A stretch of DNA of 64,000 nt from Pedobacter boryungensis (lineage in GTDB: Bacteria; Bacteroidota; Bacteroidia; Sphingobacteriales; Sphingobacteriaceae). The notes beneath the pieces were generated by a model. That model saw only the letters and a program-made list of their open reading frames with translations, ran no database searches and was not told the origin of the DNA. The stretch lies in the NCBI RefSeq assembly GCF_013204825.1, contig NZ_JABMKV010000002.1, forward strand, positions 682,001 to 746,000. The letters are read 5' to 3'. How positions within the stretch are numbered: the stretch's first letter is position 1; each line of letters starts with the position of its first letter. The position numbers and the translations under genes are program-made. Shown piece after piece: positions 50,611 through 58,914 of the stretch.

Positions 50611-52971
50611 TTAATGGTCAATTTTTTCTTCATTTCTTGCTGCTTCTTCTGCAGGAATTAGTTTACGAGCTTTTTTTGCATCTAACCACAACATTAATGC
50701 TGGCAGGAGAGTTAAATTAAAAATCAAAGCCACAATTAGAGTGATAGAAAGCAATAATCCTAAAACGACAGTTCCGCCAAATGTAGATGCGGTGAAAATG
50801 CCGAATCCAAAGAATAAAATTAGAGCAATGTGTGTCATACTTACTCCAGTTTCTCTAATTGTATCTGAAACCACTTTCGCAACACTATAATTTGTCAATG
50901 TTAATTCCTGCTGGTATCGAGTTAAAAAGTAAATAGTTTGGTCGGAAGCTAAGCCAAAGGCGATGGTAAAGATTAATATTGTTGATGGCTTAAGCGGGAT
51001 GTGAAAATATCCCATTAGTCCAGCTGTAATGACCAAAGGAACAATATTTGGCAATAGGGAAATAAACATAATGCCAAGGCTTTTAAATTGCGCCAATCGC
51101 AGTAGAGAAATTAAAACAATTGCTAATCCGATACTTTCAAATAAATGTTTTAACAAATAATCTGTTCCTTTTGAAAAGATAATACTTGACCCTGTTAACT
51201 CTATATTATAACGTTTAGGTGATAAAATAGAATCAATTCTCGGTTTAAGTTCTACTAGTACGGCATCTAAACGTTTAGAACCAATATCGGCCATTTGAAA
51301 ACTTACACGAGCAGTTTGTTTATCTTTATCTACAAAATTGGTTAACATGTTTCCATTGCCTTTACCAGAGTTGGCCGCGTAAGCTAGAATGAAATTTTTC
51401 TCTATATCAGTTGGTAGACGATAAAATGCAGAATCTCCATTATAGAATGCTTGAGAAGCATATTTTAATCCAGTATTTAAAGAAATAGAACGTGAAAACT
51501 CTGGGTAAGAAGCAATCATCCGTTCCATTTTATCAATTTTATTTAGAGTGGAGATGCTTAAAATTCCATTTTTCCTTTTGGTATCAACACTAATTTCTAA
51601 TGGTAAAATTCCTTCAAAATTCTTTTCAAAAAACTTTAAGTCAGTTAAAATTTGCGAACTTTTAGGTAAGTCATCTACTACATAACCATTGATGTTTATT
51701 TTATAAATTCCAATAAATGATATCGCTGTTAAAATAATTGTCACAACATAAATTAATAGACTTTTTTGTTGGACTAATGCATCAGTTTTTGCCAATAAAT
51801 GATCTAAAAAATTAGGGATATGTTTTGCATTTGCTTTCCCTTTTGGTATTGGTAAATAGCTGAAAATAATTGGAATTAAGCATAAGCACATTAGCCAGGT
51901 GAACATCACATTTAAAGCGGCTACACTTCCAAATTGCATTAATAATTCGCTGCCAGTAAAGTATAAAACCCCAAAGCCAATAGCTGCGGTTACGTTTGCA
52001 ATTAATGTTGTAACGGCTATTCTTTCAATAGTTATAGCAAGTGCTTTTTGTTTATCGCCATGCTTTTTGAGCTCGTTATGGTACTTATTTAATAACAATA
52101 TACTATTAGGGATACCAATAATGACAATCAATGGTGGGATTAAACCTGTTAAAATAGTAATCTCATAACCGAATAATACTAATGTTCCAATACTCCATAT
52201 TACACCCATAACCACTACCAAAATAGGGAAGAATACAGCGTAAAAACTTCTAAAAAAGATTAATAATATTAAGGCTGAAACTAAAATTGATAAACCTAAG
52301 AAAAGTACAAATTCATTAGAAACTAATTTGCTTGTTGCAGTCCTAATAAATGGTAAACCAGATTTATGAACTTCAATACTTGTACTTTTTGCAAATGCAT
52401 CTGCTTTTGCTTCAATCTCTTTTAATATTGGATTTCTATTAACAGAGTTTAAAATTTTTGGATCAAAAGTAATGGCCATTAACGTAGAGTTACTTTCTTT
52501 GTTAAGTAACAATCCGCTATAAAAAGGCATTCCTTGTATTTTGTTTTTCAACGAATCCATTTCTGCATCCGTTTTAACCAAACCGCTCGGAATTGGACTA
52601 ACTACAAATTTTTGATTTATAGTGTCTTTTTGTAATTCAAACAGTTTTCCAATAGAAAGAACTCCTTTTATTCCTTTTAATTTTTGGATTTCATCTGATA
52701 ATTGTATCCACTTATTATAATTTTCCTTTTTATAAATGTTTGGACTTTGAACTCCTAAAACCATTACGCTTCCATCTTCTCCAAATGTCTTTTTAAAAGC
52801 GTTATACTTGATAAAAACAGAATCTGTTAATGGTAAAATTTTGCTTCCAGCATAAGAAAGTTTTAAATTTCGAGCATGCCAAGCCATAAAAATGGTTGCA
52901 ACAAGAAAAAAAAGGATAATAGGAATTCGGTTTTGAAGTATAGCTCTAGAGAGTTTAGCCCACATAATCAA
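50611..52971 (-). CDS. RND-superfamily (MMPL/Patched-like) transporter
   Basis: 786 residues. Two halves each have one membrane helix, a large periplasmic loop and a five-helix bundle: helix 1 near residues 15-35, a bundle at about 215-365, helix 7 near 400-420 and a second bundle at about 620-760. The MMPL pattern is plain from GYEITILTGLIPPLIVIIGIPNSI and the matching GFASDQTIYFLTRYQQE-like stretch (FGLASDQTIYFLTRYQ). Such pumps use the proton gradient, often on lipids. The start could be the third codon. It heads a pair with a GNAT gene. Confidence 0.93.
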   Translation of the reverse strand: MIMWAKLSRAILQNRIPIILFFLVATIFMAWHARNLKLSYAGSKILPLTDSVFIKYNAFKKTFGEDGSVMVLGVQSPNIYKKENYNKWIQLSDEIQKLKGIKGVLSIGKLFELQKDTINQKFVVSPIPSGLVKTDAEMDSLKNKIQGMPFYSGLLLNKESNSTLMAITFDPKILNSVNRNPILKEIEAKADAFAKSTSIEVHKSGLPFIRTATSKLVSNEFVLFLGLSILVSALILLIFFRSFYAVFFPILVVVMGVIWSIGTLVLFGYEITILTGLIPPLIVIIGIPNSILLLNKYHNELKKHGDKQKALAITIERIAVTTLIANVTAAIGFGVLYFTGSELLMQFGSVAALNVMFTWLMCLCLIPIIFSYLPIPKGKANAKHIPNFLDHLLAKTDALVQQKSLLIYVVTIILTAISFIGIYKININGYVVDDLPKSSQILTDLKFFEKNFEGILPLEISVDTKRKNGILSISTLNKIDKMERMIASYPEFSRSISLNTGLKYASQAFYNGDSAFYRLPTDIEKNFILAYAANSGKGNGNMLTNFVDKDKQTARVSFQMADIGSKRLDAVLVELKPRIDSILSPKRYNIELTGSSIIFSKGTDYLLKHLFESIGLAIVLISLLRLAQFKSLGIMFISLLPNIVPLVITAGLMGYFHIPLKPSTILIFTIAFGLASDQTIYFLTRYQQELTLTNYSVAKVVSDTIRETGVSMTHIALILFFGFGIFTASTFGGTVVLGLLLSITLIVALIFNLTLLPALMLWLDAKKARKLIPAEEAARNEEKIDH

Positions 52972-53117
52972 CTGCGTTTAAAAAGTAAAGAAAGTATAAA
53001 AATGCCTTAAATGCAAAATCTACACCTATAATTTCGCTTTAGGTTAACATACAAAAATCGCTATTGTTTTGTATTGAAATAGATCATTTAACAATTTTGA
53101 TGTATTTTAGCATGATC

Positions 53118-53465
53118 ATGGAAAGGTTTTTAAAAAGTTTTTTTTATGCATTTAAAGGTTTAGCATATGCTTTTAAAACACAACTAAATTTTAAAATGCA
53201 TTGCTTTTCTGGGGCTTTGATCATAGCATTAGGATTATATCTCAAACTATCAATTATAGAATGGTTGTGGATTAGTTTAGCAATTGCATTGGTTTTTATT
53301 GTCGAACTAATTAATACAGCTATGGAGGTTTTAGTAGATTTAGTTTCACCGCAGCAACACCCAAAAGCTGGGACAATTAAAGATATTGCTGCAGCCGCAG
53401 TTTTAGTCACGGCTTTGCTTGCGTTAAGTATCGGATTACTTATTTTTGTTCCTAAGTTAATCTGA
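53118..53465 (+). CDS. Diacylglycerol kinase, DgkA family
   Basis: 115 residues. Three membrane helices and the amphipathic start FLKSFFYAFKGLAYAFKTQ match the small integral-membrane diacylglycerol/undecaprenol kinase family. The signature VELINTAMEVLVDLV carries the catalytic Glu and the metal-binding Glu and Asn. It phosphorylates lipid alcohols at the inner membrane. I chose the ATG at 53118; upstream ATGs add only an unconserved tail. recO begins four bases after its stop. Confidence 0.93.
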   Translation: MERFLKSFFYAFKGLAYAFKTQLNFKMHCFSGALIIALGLYLKLSIIEWLWISLAIALVFIVELINTAMEVLVDLVSPQQHPKAGTIKDIAAAAVLVTALLALSIGLLIFVPKLI

Positions 53466-53468
53466 TAA

Positions 53469-54194
53469 ATGCTACACAAAACCCGTGGAATTGTTTTAAA
53501 AACTACATTGTATAGTGAGAGTAGCGTTATTGTTCAAGTTTTTACAGATAAATTTGGGATACAATCTTACTTAATTAATGGAGTAAAAAAGGCAAAAGCA
53601 AAAATACCCATGAATGTTTTGCAGCCTTTACATTTATTGGATATGGTGGTGTATCATAAAATGAATACTCAAATTCAGCGTGTAGCTGAAGCTAGGCCAT
53701 CACCAGTTTTTCGCTCAATCCCTTATGATGTAATCAAGAATACTATAATTCAGTTTTTGAATGAGGTGCTGTACAAAAGTATAAGGCAGCAAAATACAGA
53801 TGAAAATCTTTTCGACTTTATTTATAACGCGGTGAGTTGGTTTGATGAAACTACTGAAGCGAGCATAAATTTTCATTTGGCTTTTTTGCTGAAACTGTCA
53901 CGATTTTTAGGTTTTGCACCCCATGCTCAAACCCGTAACGATCAAAAATATTTCGATTTGCAAGAAGGAGATTTTACATCTATACCTCCAATTCATCCAT
54001 ATTTTATAAATAAAACTGAGGCAGATTATTTTTTATTGCTATTTACCACGTCATTTGAAAGATTAAATGAAATAAAAATCGATAACAAAATTAGACGATT
54101 AATTTTAGATAAAATATTGGTTTACTATACGTTACATACGGCTTCTTTTGGCCAAATTAAATCTCATCAAATATTGGAAGATGTTCTTTCATAA
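53469..54194 (+). CDS. recO: DNA repair protein RecO
   Basis: 241 residues. RecO works with RecR to load RecA on SSB-coated DNA. The N-terminal OB fold begins MLHKTRGIVLKTTLYSESS and runs to IPMNVLQPLHLLDMV. A helical domain follows (LNEVLYKSIRQQNTDENLFDF, FLKLSRFLGFAP) and the C-terminus ends LVYYTLHTASFGQIKSHQIL. The usual four-cysteine cluster of some RecO proteins is absent, as in other Bacteroidota. It is coupled to the dgkA gene upstream. Confidence 0.95.
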   Translation: MLHKTRGIVLKTTLYSESSVIVQVFTDKFGIQSYLINGVKKAKAKIPMNVLQPLHLLDMVVYHKMNTQIQRVAEARPSPVFRSIPYDVIKNTIIQFLNEVLYKSIRQQNTDENLFDFIYNAVSWFDETTEASINFHLAFLLKLSRFLGFAPHAQTRNDQKYFDLQEGDFTSIPPIHPYFINKTEADYFLLLFTTSFERLNEIKIDNKIRRLILDKILVYYTLHTASFGQIKSHQILEDVLS

Positions 54195-54210
54195 AAAAAA
54201 TGAAATTATT

Positions 54211-54241
54211 TTTGCAAAACAGTTAGAAGACACTATATTTG
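54211..54241 (+). promoter_or_regulatory. Complete Bacteroidota-type promoter of tRNA-Val
   Basis: TTTG at 54211-54214, a 19-base spacer and TATATTTG at 54234-54241 match the TTTG-N19-TAnnTTTG consensus in both elements and spacing. The predicted start is near 54247, about 47 bases before the tRNA. Confidence 0.75.
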
Positions 54242-54293
54242 CAATCCCAAAACGAAGGAACATTTATTAAGTTTTGAAGTAAAGGGAAAGAAA

Positions 54294-54371
54294 GGGAGCT
54301 TAGCTCAGCTGGTTCAGAGCACCTCGTTTACACCGAGGGGGTCGGGGGTTCGAACCCCTCAGCTCCCACCA
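54294..54371 (+). tRNA. tRNA-Val (anticodon TAC)
   Basis: The cloverleaf folds fully: acceptor GGGAGCT with AGCTCCC, a D arm GCTCAGCTGGTTCAGAGC, anticodon stem CCTCG/CGAGG with loop TTTACAC (anticodon TAC), and T arm GGGGGTTCGAACCCC-type stem with TTCGAAC. The CCA end is encoded (54369-54371). A complete promoter lies upstream and a terminator begins three bases downstream, so it is a single-gene unit. Confidence 0.97.
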
Positions 54372-54373
54372 AA

Positions 54374-54400
54374 AGCCTTAGAGAAATCTGAGGCTTTTTT
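54374..54400 (+). terminator. Intrinsic terminator of tRNA-Val
   Basis: AGCCTTAG (54374-54381), loop AGAAAT, CTGAGGCT (54388-54395), one G-U pair, then six T. It lies directly after the tRNA. Confidence 0.88.
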
Positions 54401-54441
54401 GCTTTAAAAGCATATATTTATTAAAAATTCTTTTTATACTC

Positions 54442-54558
54442 ATGGATAGTGCTCGCAAAAGAAGAGTTGTTTCTCTTATTATTATAGTTGTAATCTTAAT
54501 AATTGTTGCTAAAGCTTGTAATTTTAGTTTTAGAGATATATTTCCAGGTAATAGCTAA
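54442..54558 (+). CDS. Possible 38-residue single-helix membrane peptide
   Basis: An ATG at 54442 opens a frame ending with TAA at 54556-54558. The peptide starts MDSARKRRVVS, followed by one hydrophobic helix of about 13 residues (LIIIVVILIIVAK), and ends CNFSFRDIFPGNS. The positive-inside N-terminus and clean helix look like a real small membrane protein. There is no good ribosome binding site and no family match that I know, so it remains tentative. It lies between the tRNA terminator and the SUMF1-like gene. Confidence 0.4.
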   Translation: MDSARKRRVVSLIIIVVILIIVAKACNFSFRDIFPGNS

Positions 54559-54636
54559 TATCTTTTAGCTAAAAAATGTTAACCCTTAGTTAATATCTGC
54601 GCCTGATTTTAATTTTCTTTTTCTATTTTTAAATCC

Positions 54637-55599
54637 ATGAACTATAAACTAGGGATAGCATGGGTATTTTTACTAATCAGTCTTAAATCGGCAGCGCAAC
54701 AAAAGCACGAAACTTATACACAAAAATTAGAAGGCACAAAACTTTCATTTGATATGCAAGCCATAGCAGGTGGAAGTTTTTTAATGGGTAGTAAAAATGG
54801 CAATGCCGATGAAAAACCAATTCATAAAGTAAAACTCGATCCTTTTTGGATGAGCCAAGTTGAGGTGACTTGGGATATTTTTGAACCTTTTCTCTACAAA
54901 GATTACGAAGTAAATAATACTACAAATGTTTCTGCCCAAGTTGATGCCGTTACGCGACCAACAAAACCATATTTAGATATGACTTTTGGAATGGGAAAGC
55001 AAAATCATCCGGCATTGGCTATGACTCAATATAATGCTATACAATTTTGCAAATGGTTATACGCTAGAACAGGGATTTTTTATCGCCTACCAACGGAGGC
55101 AGAGTGGGAATATGCCTGCAAAGCAGGAAGTAATGAAGATTATTACTTTGGTAACGACAGTAAAAAGTTAAATGAGTACGCCTGGTTTAATTTAAATAGT
55201 GAAAAGAAGACGCATGAAGTAGGGTTAAAAAAACCTAACGCTTGGGGTTTGTATGACATGCTTGGAAATGTTGCAGAGTGGACATACGATGAATATAGAC
55301 CTGATTTTTATGCGAGCTCTGGTCAAGCGGAAATTAAAAACCCTGTAGCAATTGCTGATAAGTTATACCCATTAGTTATTCGTGGGGGCTCATATGAAGA
55401 TGACGCAAAAGCACTTCGCTCTGCAACTAGAAGAGCATCTGATCCAGCTTGGAAACAAATCGACCCACAAATTCCTAAAAGCAATTGGTGGTTTCCTGAA
55501 GCCCCTTTTATTGGTATACGTTTAGTACGACCGCTTAATACTCCTACAAAAGAAGAAATTGACGCCTATTATAATCGACCTCCAATAGCAGATTACTAA
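54637..55599 (+). CDS. Exported SUMF1/FGE-fold protein without catalytic cysteines
   Basis: 320 residues. A type I signal peptide (about 1-21, LKSAAQQ) is followed by a complete FGE-sulfatase fold: MQAIAGGSFLMGSKNGNADE, YRLPTEAEWEYACKAG, LGNVAEWTYDEY and LVIRGGSYEDDAKALRSATRR. The catalytic Cys pair of formylglycine-generating enzymes is missing near the C-terminus (FIGIRLVRPL). It has no lipobox and so differs from GldK/GldJ. It is followed by an oxidoreductase and ApbE, which suggests a shared periplasmic function. Confidence 0.88.
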   Translation: MNYKLGIAWVFLLISLKSAAQQKHETYTQKLEGTKLSFDMQAIAGGSFLMGSKNGNADEKPIHKVKLDPFWMSQVEVTWDIFEPFLYKDYEVNNTTNVSAQVDAVTRPTKPYLDMTFGMGKQNHPALAMTQYNAIQFCKWLYARTGIFYRLPTEAEWEYACKAGSNEDYYFGNDSKKLNEYAWFNLNSEKKTHEVGLKKPNAWGLYDMLGNVAEWTYDEYRPDFYASSGQAEIKNPVAIADKLYPLVIRGGSYEDDAKALRSATRRASDPAWKQIDPQIPKSNWWFPEAPFIGIRLVRPLNTPTKEEIDAYYNRPPIADY

Positions 55600-55630
55600 C
55601 CAAATATAACACCTGATAAAACCAAAACTA

Positions 55631-56962
55631 ATGAACGACAACAACAAAACACACAATGAACGCAGAGAATTCTTAAAAGCTTCTGCACTTGTAGCTGGCG
55701 GCGTAATGATGAGCGGCTATTCTTGGGCTGGTATGCCTTCTTCTAATGATGACACTATTAAAATTGCCTTAATAGGTTGTGGAGATAGAGGAACGGGTGC
55801 CGCTTTTCAGGCTTTAAGCACCAAGTTTAATTTGAAATTAGTAGCAATGGCTGATGCTTTTCAAGATCGTCTTGATAATAGCTATAAAGCAATCTCAACT
55901 AAATTTGGGGCTAAAGTTGATGTGCCAAAAGAGCGTCAATTTGTGGGCTTTGATGGTTATAAACAAGCTATCGCATTGGCGGATGTTGTTTTATTGGTAA
56001 CTCCTCCAGGTTTCAGGCCTATTCATTTTGAAGAAGCTATTAAACAAGGAAAGCATGTTTTTATGGAAAAGCCTGTTGCAGTAGATTCTCCAGGAATTAG
56101 AAAAGTTTTGGCTGCAGCAGAATTAGCAAAACAGAAAAAATTAAATGTGGTTGTTGGTTTACAGCGTAGATATCAAACTAATTATAGAGAAACGTTAAAA
56201 AGAATACAAGATGGTGCAATTGGCGATATAGTTTCTGGTCAGGTGTATTGGAATAGCGGTGGTGTTTGGGTAAGACCACGAATAGCAAGTCAAACGGAAA
56301 TGGAATATCAAATGCGCAATTGGTATTACTTTAATTGGCTATGTGGAGATCATATTGTAGAGCAACATGTACATAATATAGATATCGCGAATTGGGTTAA
56401 AAATGCATATCCAGTTTCTATTCAGGGTACTGGAAGTAGAGCATGGAGAACTGGTAAAAATTACGGAGAAATTTACGACAACCATGCGGTTGAACTTACG
56501 TATGCAGATGGCTCGGTAATTTACAGCCAATGCAGACACTTTGAAGGCACAAATAATCGTGTTGATGAAAGTTTTCAAGGCACAAAAGGTAGGGTTTATC
56601 TTTCGGCCAATAATTCTGGAATTTTATGGGATCATAAAGGGAAAGAATTGTTTAGTCATAATACAAAAGGTAATGCTAATCCATACCAAACTGAGCATGA
56701 CGAATTATTTGCGGCAATTACTAATAATGAGTATAAATTTTGGGATGCTGAACGAGCGGCTAAAAGTTGTTTCACAGCCATAGTTGGACGTTATGCTACG
56801 TATTCGGGAGAAGTTATTAAATGGGATGATGCTTTAAAAGCTGAAAATAGTCTTTTTCCAGAACAGTTAAGTTGGGATGCTAAACCAAAAGTTTTGCCAG
56901 ATGCAAACGGACTTTATCCGGTAGCTATGCCAGGTAAAACAAAAGTGTTAGGTCAATCTTAA
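55631..56962 (+). CDS. Gfo/Idh/MocA-family oxidoreductase with Tat signal
   Basis: 443 residues. A twin-arginine signal (ERREFLKASALVAGG at residues 10-24) marks export in folded form. The NAD(P)-binding Rossmann motif IALIGCGDRGTGA follows, then VFMEKPVAVDSPG with the conserved EKP, and the C-terminal barrel with DHIVEQHVHNIDIANWV. Such exported family members often act on sugars with a tightly bound cofactor. The SUMF1-like gene is 31 bases upstream and apbE starts 4 bases after its stop. Confidence 0.94.
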   Translation: MNDNNKTHNERREFLKASALVAGGVMMSGYSWAGMPSSNDDTIKIALIGCGDRGTGAAFQALSTKFNLKLVAMADAFQDRLDNSYKAISTKFGAKVDVPKERQFVGFDGYKQAIALADVVLLVTPPGFRPIHFEEAIKQGKHVFMEKPVAVDSPGIRKVLAAAELAKQKKLNVVVGLQRRYQTNYRETLKRIQDGAIGDIVSGQVYWNSGGVWVRPRIASQTEMEYQMRNWYYFNWLCGDHIVEQHVHNIDIANWVKNAYPVSIQGTGSRAWRTGKNYGEIYDNHAVELTYADGSVIYSQCRHFEGTNNRVDESFQGTKGRVYLSANNSGILWDHKGKELFSHNTKGNANPYQTEHDELFAAITNNEYKFWDAERAAKSCFTAIVGRYATYSGEVIKWDDALKAENSLFPEQLSWDAKPKVLPDANGLYPVAMPGKTKVLGQS

Positions 56963-56966
56963 TTTA

Positions 56967-57974
56967 ATGCAATCACATTTAAAGTACTTTTTAGGACTAA
57001 CATTTATTTTTTTGTCAGCAGCAAATTATTTGCCTTTGCGTGAATTTAAAATAAATGGTTATGCACAAGGAACAAGTTATTCGATTAGCTATTTTGCTGC
57101 AGATAGCTTAGTTACCCAAACGCAAGTAGATAGTATTTTAAATGTGATTGATTTATCAATGTCACTATACAAACCTAATTCAGCTATTAATAAATTCAAC
57201 TTAGCAGAAAATGGAATAACGTTGGATTCTCATTTTGCGAAAGTAGTCAAGCGATCGTTCGATATTTTTAAAGATAGCAATGGACTGTTCGATATTACGG
57301 TTGCGCCATTGGTTCAGTATTGGGGTTTTGGACCCGCATCATTAAAAGATAAACCAAATACGCAAACTATCGAAAACATTATGCAATGCGTTGGGATGGA
57401 TAAAATTGAGCTCACAAAAAATTACTTATCCAAAAAGAAAGCATGTGTAAGTATAGATTTAAATGGTATTGCTCAAGGTTATTCTGTAGATGTGGTAGCA
57501 GATTTTATACTTGCCAAAGGGATTAACGTATTTGTTGTTGAAATTGGTGGAGAGTTACGGGTAAAAGGACCAAAACCAGATGGAAAACCAATACGAATTG
57601 GTATTGAAGGGCCAAGTGAAACTCCAGCTGCAGAACCTAAGATTAAACATATCATGTCGTTTACAGAAGGTGCAGTAACTACATCAGGCAATTACCGCAA
57701 ATATTTAACGAATGGCTCAAAGAAGATTTCACATTTGATTAATCCTAAAACAGGTTATCCCTTAGCGAACGAAATGATAAGTGCAACGGTTTATGCACCA
57801 GATGCAATTACTGCTGATGGTTACGACAACGTATTGATGGGAATGACCATAAAAGAAGCTTTATCTTTTGTATCTGCACATAAAAACTTGGAAGCATACC
57901 TTATTTACACTAAACCCGATGGTAAAATTGCCGATACGCTCACTACTGGTTTTAAAAAGATGATGATCAAGTAA
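56967..57974 (+). CDS. apbE: FAD:protein FMN transferase
   Basis: 335 residues. ApbE attaches FMN covalently to threonine of target proteins in the periplasm. A signal segment (about 1-20) precedes the family motifs: MSLYKPNSAINKFN, GLFDITVAPLVQYWGFG, VSIDLNGIAQGYSVD, EIGGELRVKGPKPDG and the late metal-site PDAITADGYDNVLMGM. The last usually reads 'TADALSTAL', so this copy varies there. It starts four bases after the oxidoreductase stop, pointing to shared expression. Confidence 0.94.
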   Translation: MQSHLKYFLGLTFIFLSAANYLPLREFKINGYAQGTSYSISYFAADSLVTQTQVDSILNVIDLSMSLYKPNSAINKFNLAENGITLDSHFAKVVKRSFDIFKDSNGLFDITVAPLVQYWGFGPASLKDKPNTQTIENIMQCVGMDKIELTKNYLSKKKACVSIDLNGIAQGYSVDVVADFILAKGINVFVVEIGGELRVKGPKPDGKPIRIGIEGPSETPAAEPKIKHIMSFTEGAVTTSGNYRKYLTNGSKKISHLINPKTGYPLANEMISATVYAPDAITADGYDNVLMGMTIKEALSFVSAHKNLEAYLIYTKPDGKIADTLTTGFKKMMIK

Positions 57975-58032
57975 ATGTTATTTAATGTTAATTTCGTAAT
58001 CGTTATATCTCAATTTTCTATTTTTAAGCCGT

Positions 58033-58899
58033 ATGATATTTATAGAGAATGAACACATAAAAGTATCCTTTGCTGCAAAAGGCGCAGAGTTACAAAGCAT
58101 TTTAGGTACAGATAGTTTAACCGAATATATGTGGAGTGGCGATGCTAATTTTTGGGGAAAGTTTAGCCCTGTTTTATTTCCAATAGTTGGTGCATTAAAA
58201 GAGAATAGTTATCAGTTTGAAGGTAAAACCTACGAGTTGTCTCGACATGGGTTTGCTAGAGACATGGAATTTGAATACCATCACATCAGTGAACAGGAAA
58301 TTCTTTTTACCCTCACACATAGTGATGAAACCTTAAAAATTTACCCTTTTGAGTTTACCTTAAGTTTGCGATATAAACTATCAGGTGCAAGTTTATCTTG
58401 TACTTATGAAGTTGTTAATCCTGCTGAAAAGGAATTACTTTTTTCCATTGGTGGTCATCCAGCGTTTGCTGTACCTTTAAACAAGCAAGGTGCTTATACC
58501 GATTACTTTTTACAGTTTAACAAGGATGCTGAATTAACCTATCATCACATTGTGGATAATTTAATATCACCTAAAAAATCGGTTTTAACATTAGATGAGG
58601 GTAAACTTACATTGCAGCATGAATTGTTTTATGAGGATGCTTTAGTTTTTAAAAGTTTAAAAAGTGATCGCATTTCCATCTTAAATACTAAAAATTACAA
58701 CGGTTTAGAATTCAATTTTAAAGATTTCCCATGCTTTGGCGTTTGGGCAGCGAAAGATGCAGATTTTGTATGTTTAGAACCATGGTGTGGCATTGCCGAT
58801 GGCATAGATCATAATCAGCAATTAAAAGATAAAGAAGGTATAATTAGCTTAGCTCCCAAACAACATTGGGAAAGAATATGGCAAGTTACTTGCTTTTAA
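58033..58899 (+). CDS. Aldose 1-epimerase-family protein (LacX-like)
   Basis: 288 residues. The galactose mutarotase-type beta sandwich is indicated by AAKGAELQSIL, SPVLFPIVGALKENSY, GFARDMEFEY with its His-containing RHG, and the active-site GGHPAFAVP and CLEPWCGIADG. No signal peptide is visible, so it acts in the cytoplasm on sugar anomers. The LacX-like subgroup has unclear substrates. It lies between apbE and the phospholipase C gene. Confidence 0.9.
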   Translation: MIFIENEHIKVSFAAKGAELQSILGTDSLTEYMWSGDANFWGKFSPVLFPIVGALKENSYQFEGKTYELSRHGFARDMEFEYHHISEQEILFTLTHSDETLKIYPFEFTLSLRYKLSGASLSCTYEVVNPAEKELLFSIGGHPAFAVPLNKQGAYTDYFLQFNKDAELTYHHIVDNLISPKKSVLTLDEGKLTLQHELFYEDALVFKSLKSDRISILNTKNYNGLEFNFKDFPCFGVWAAKDADFVCLEPWCGIADGIDHNQQLKDKEGIISLAPKQHWERIWQVTCF

Positions 58900-58914
58900 C
58901 CTAAACTTTCCATA

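Noticed and set aside
54637..55599. GldJ or an active formylglycine-generating enzyme
   Set aside because: It has a type I signal without lipobox, unlike GldJ, and lacks the catalytic cysteine pair.
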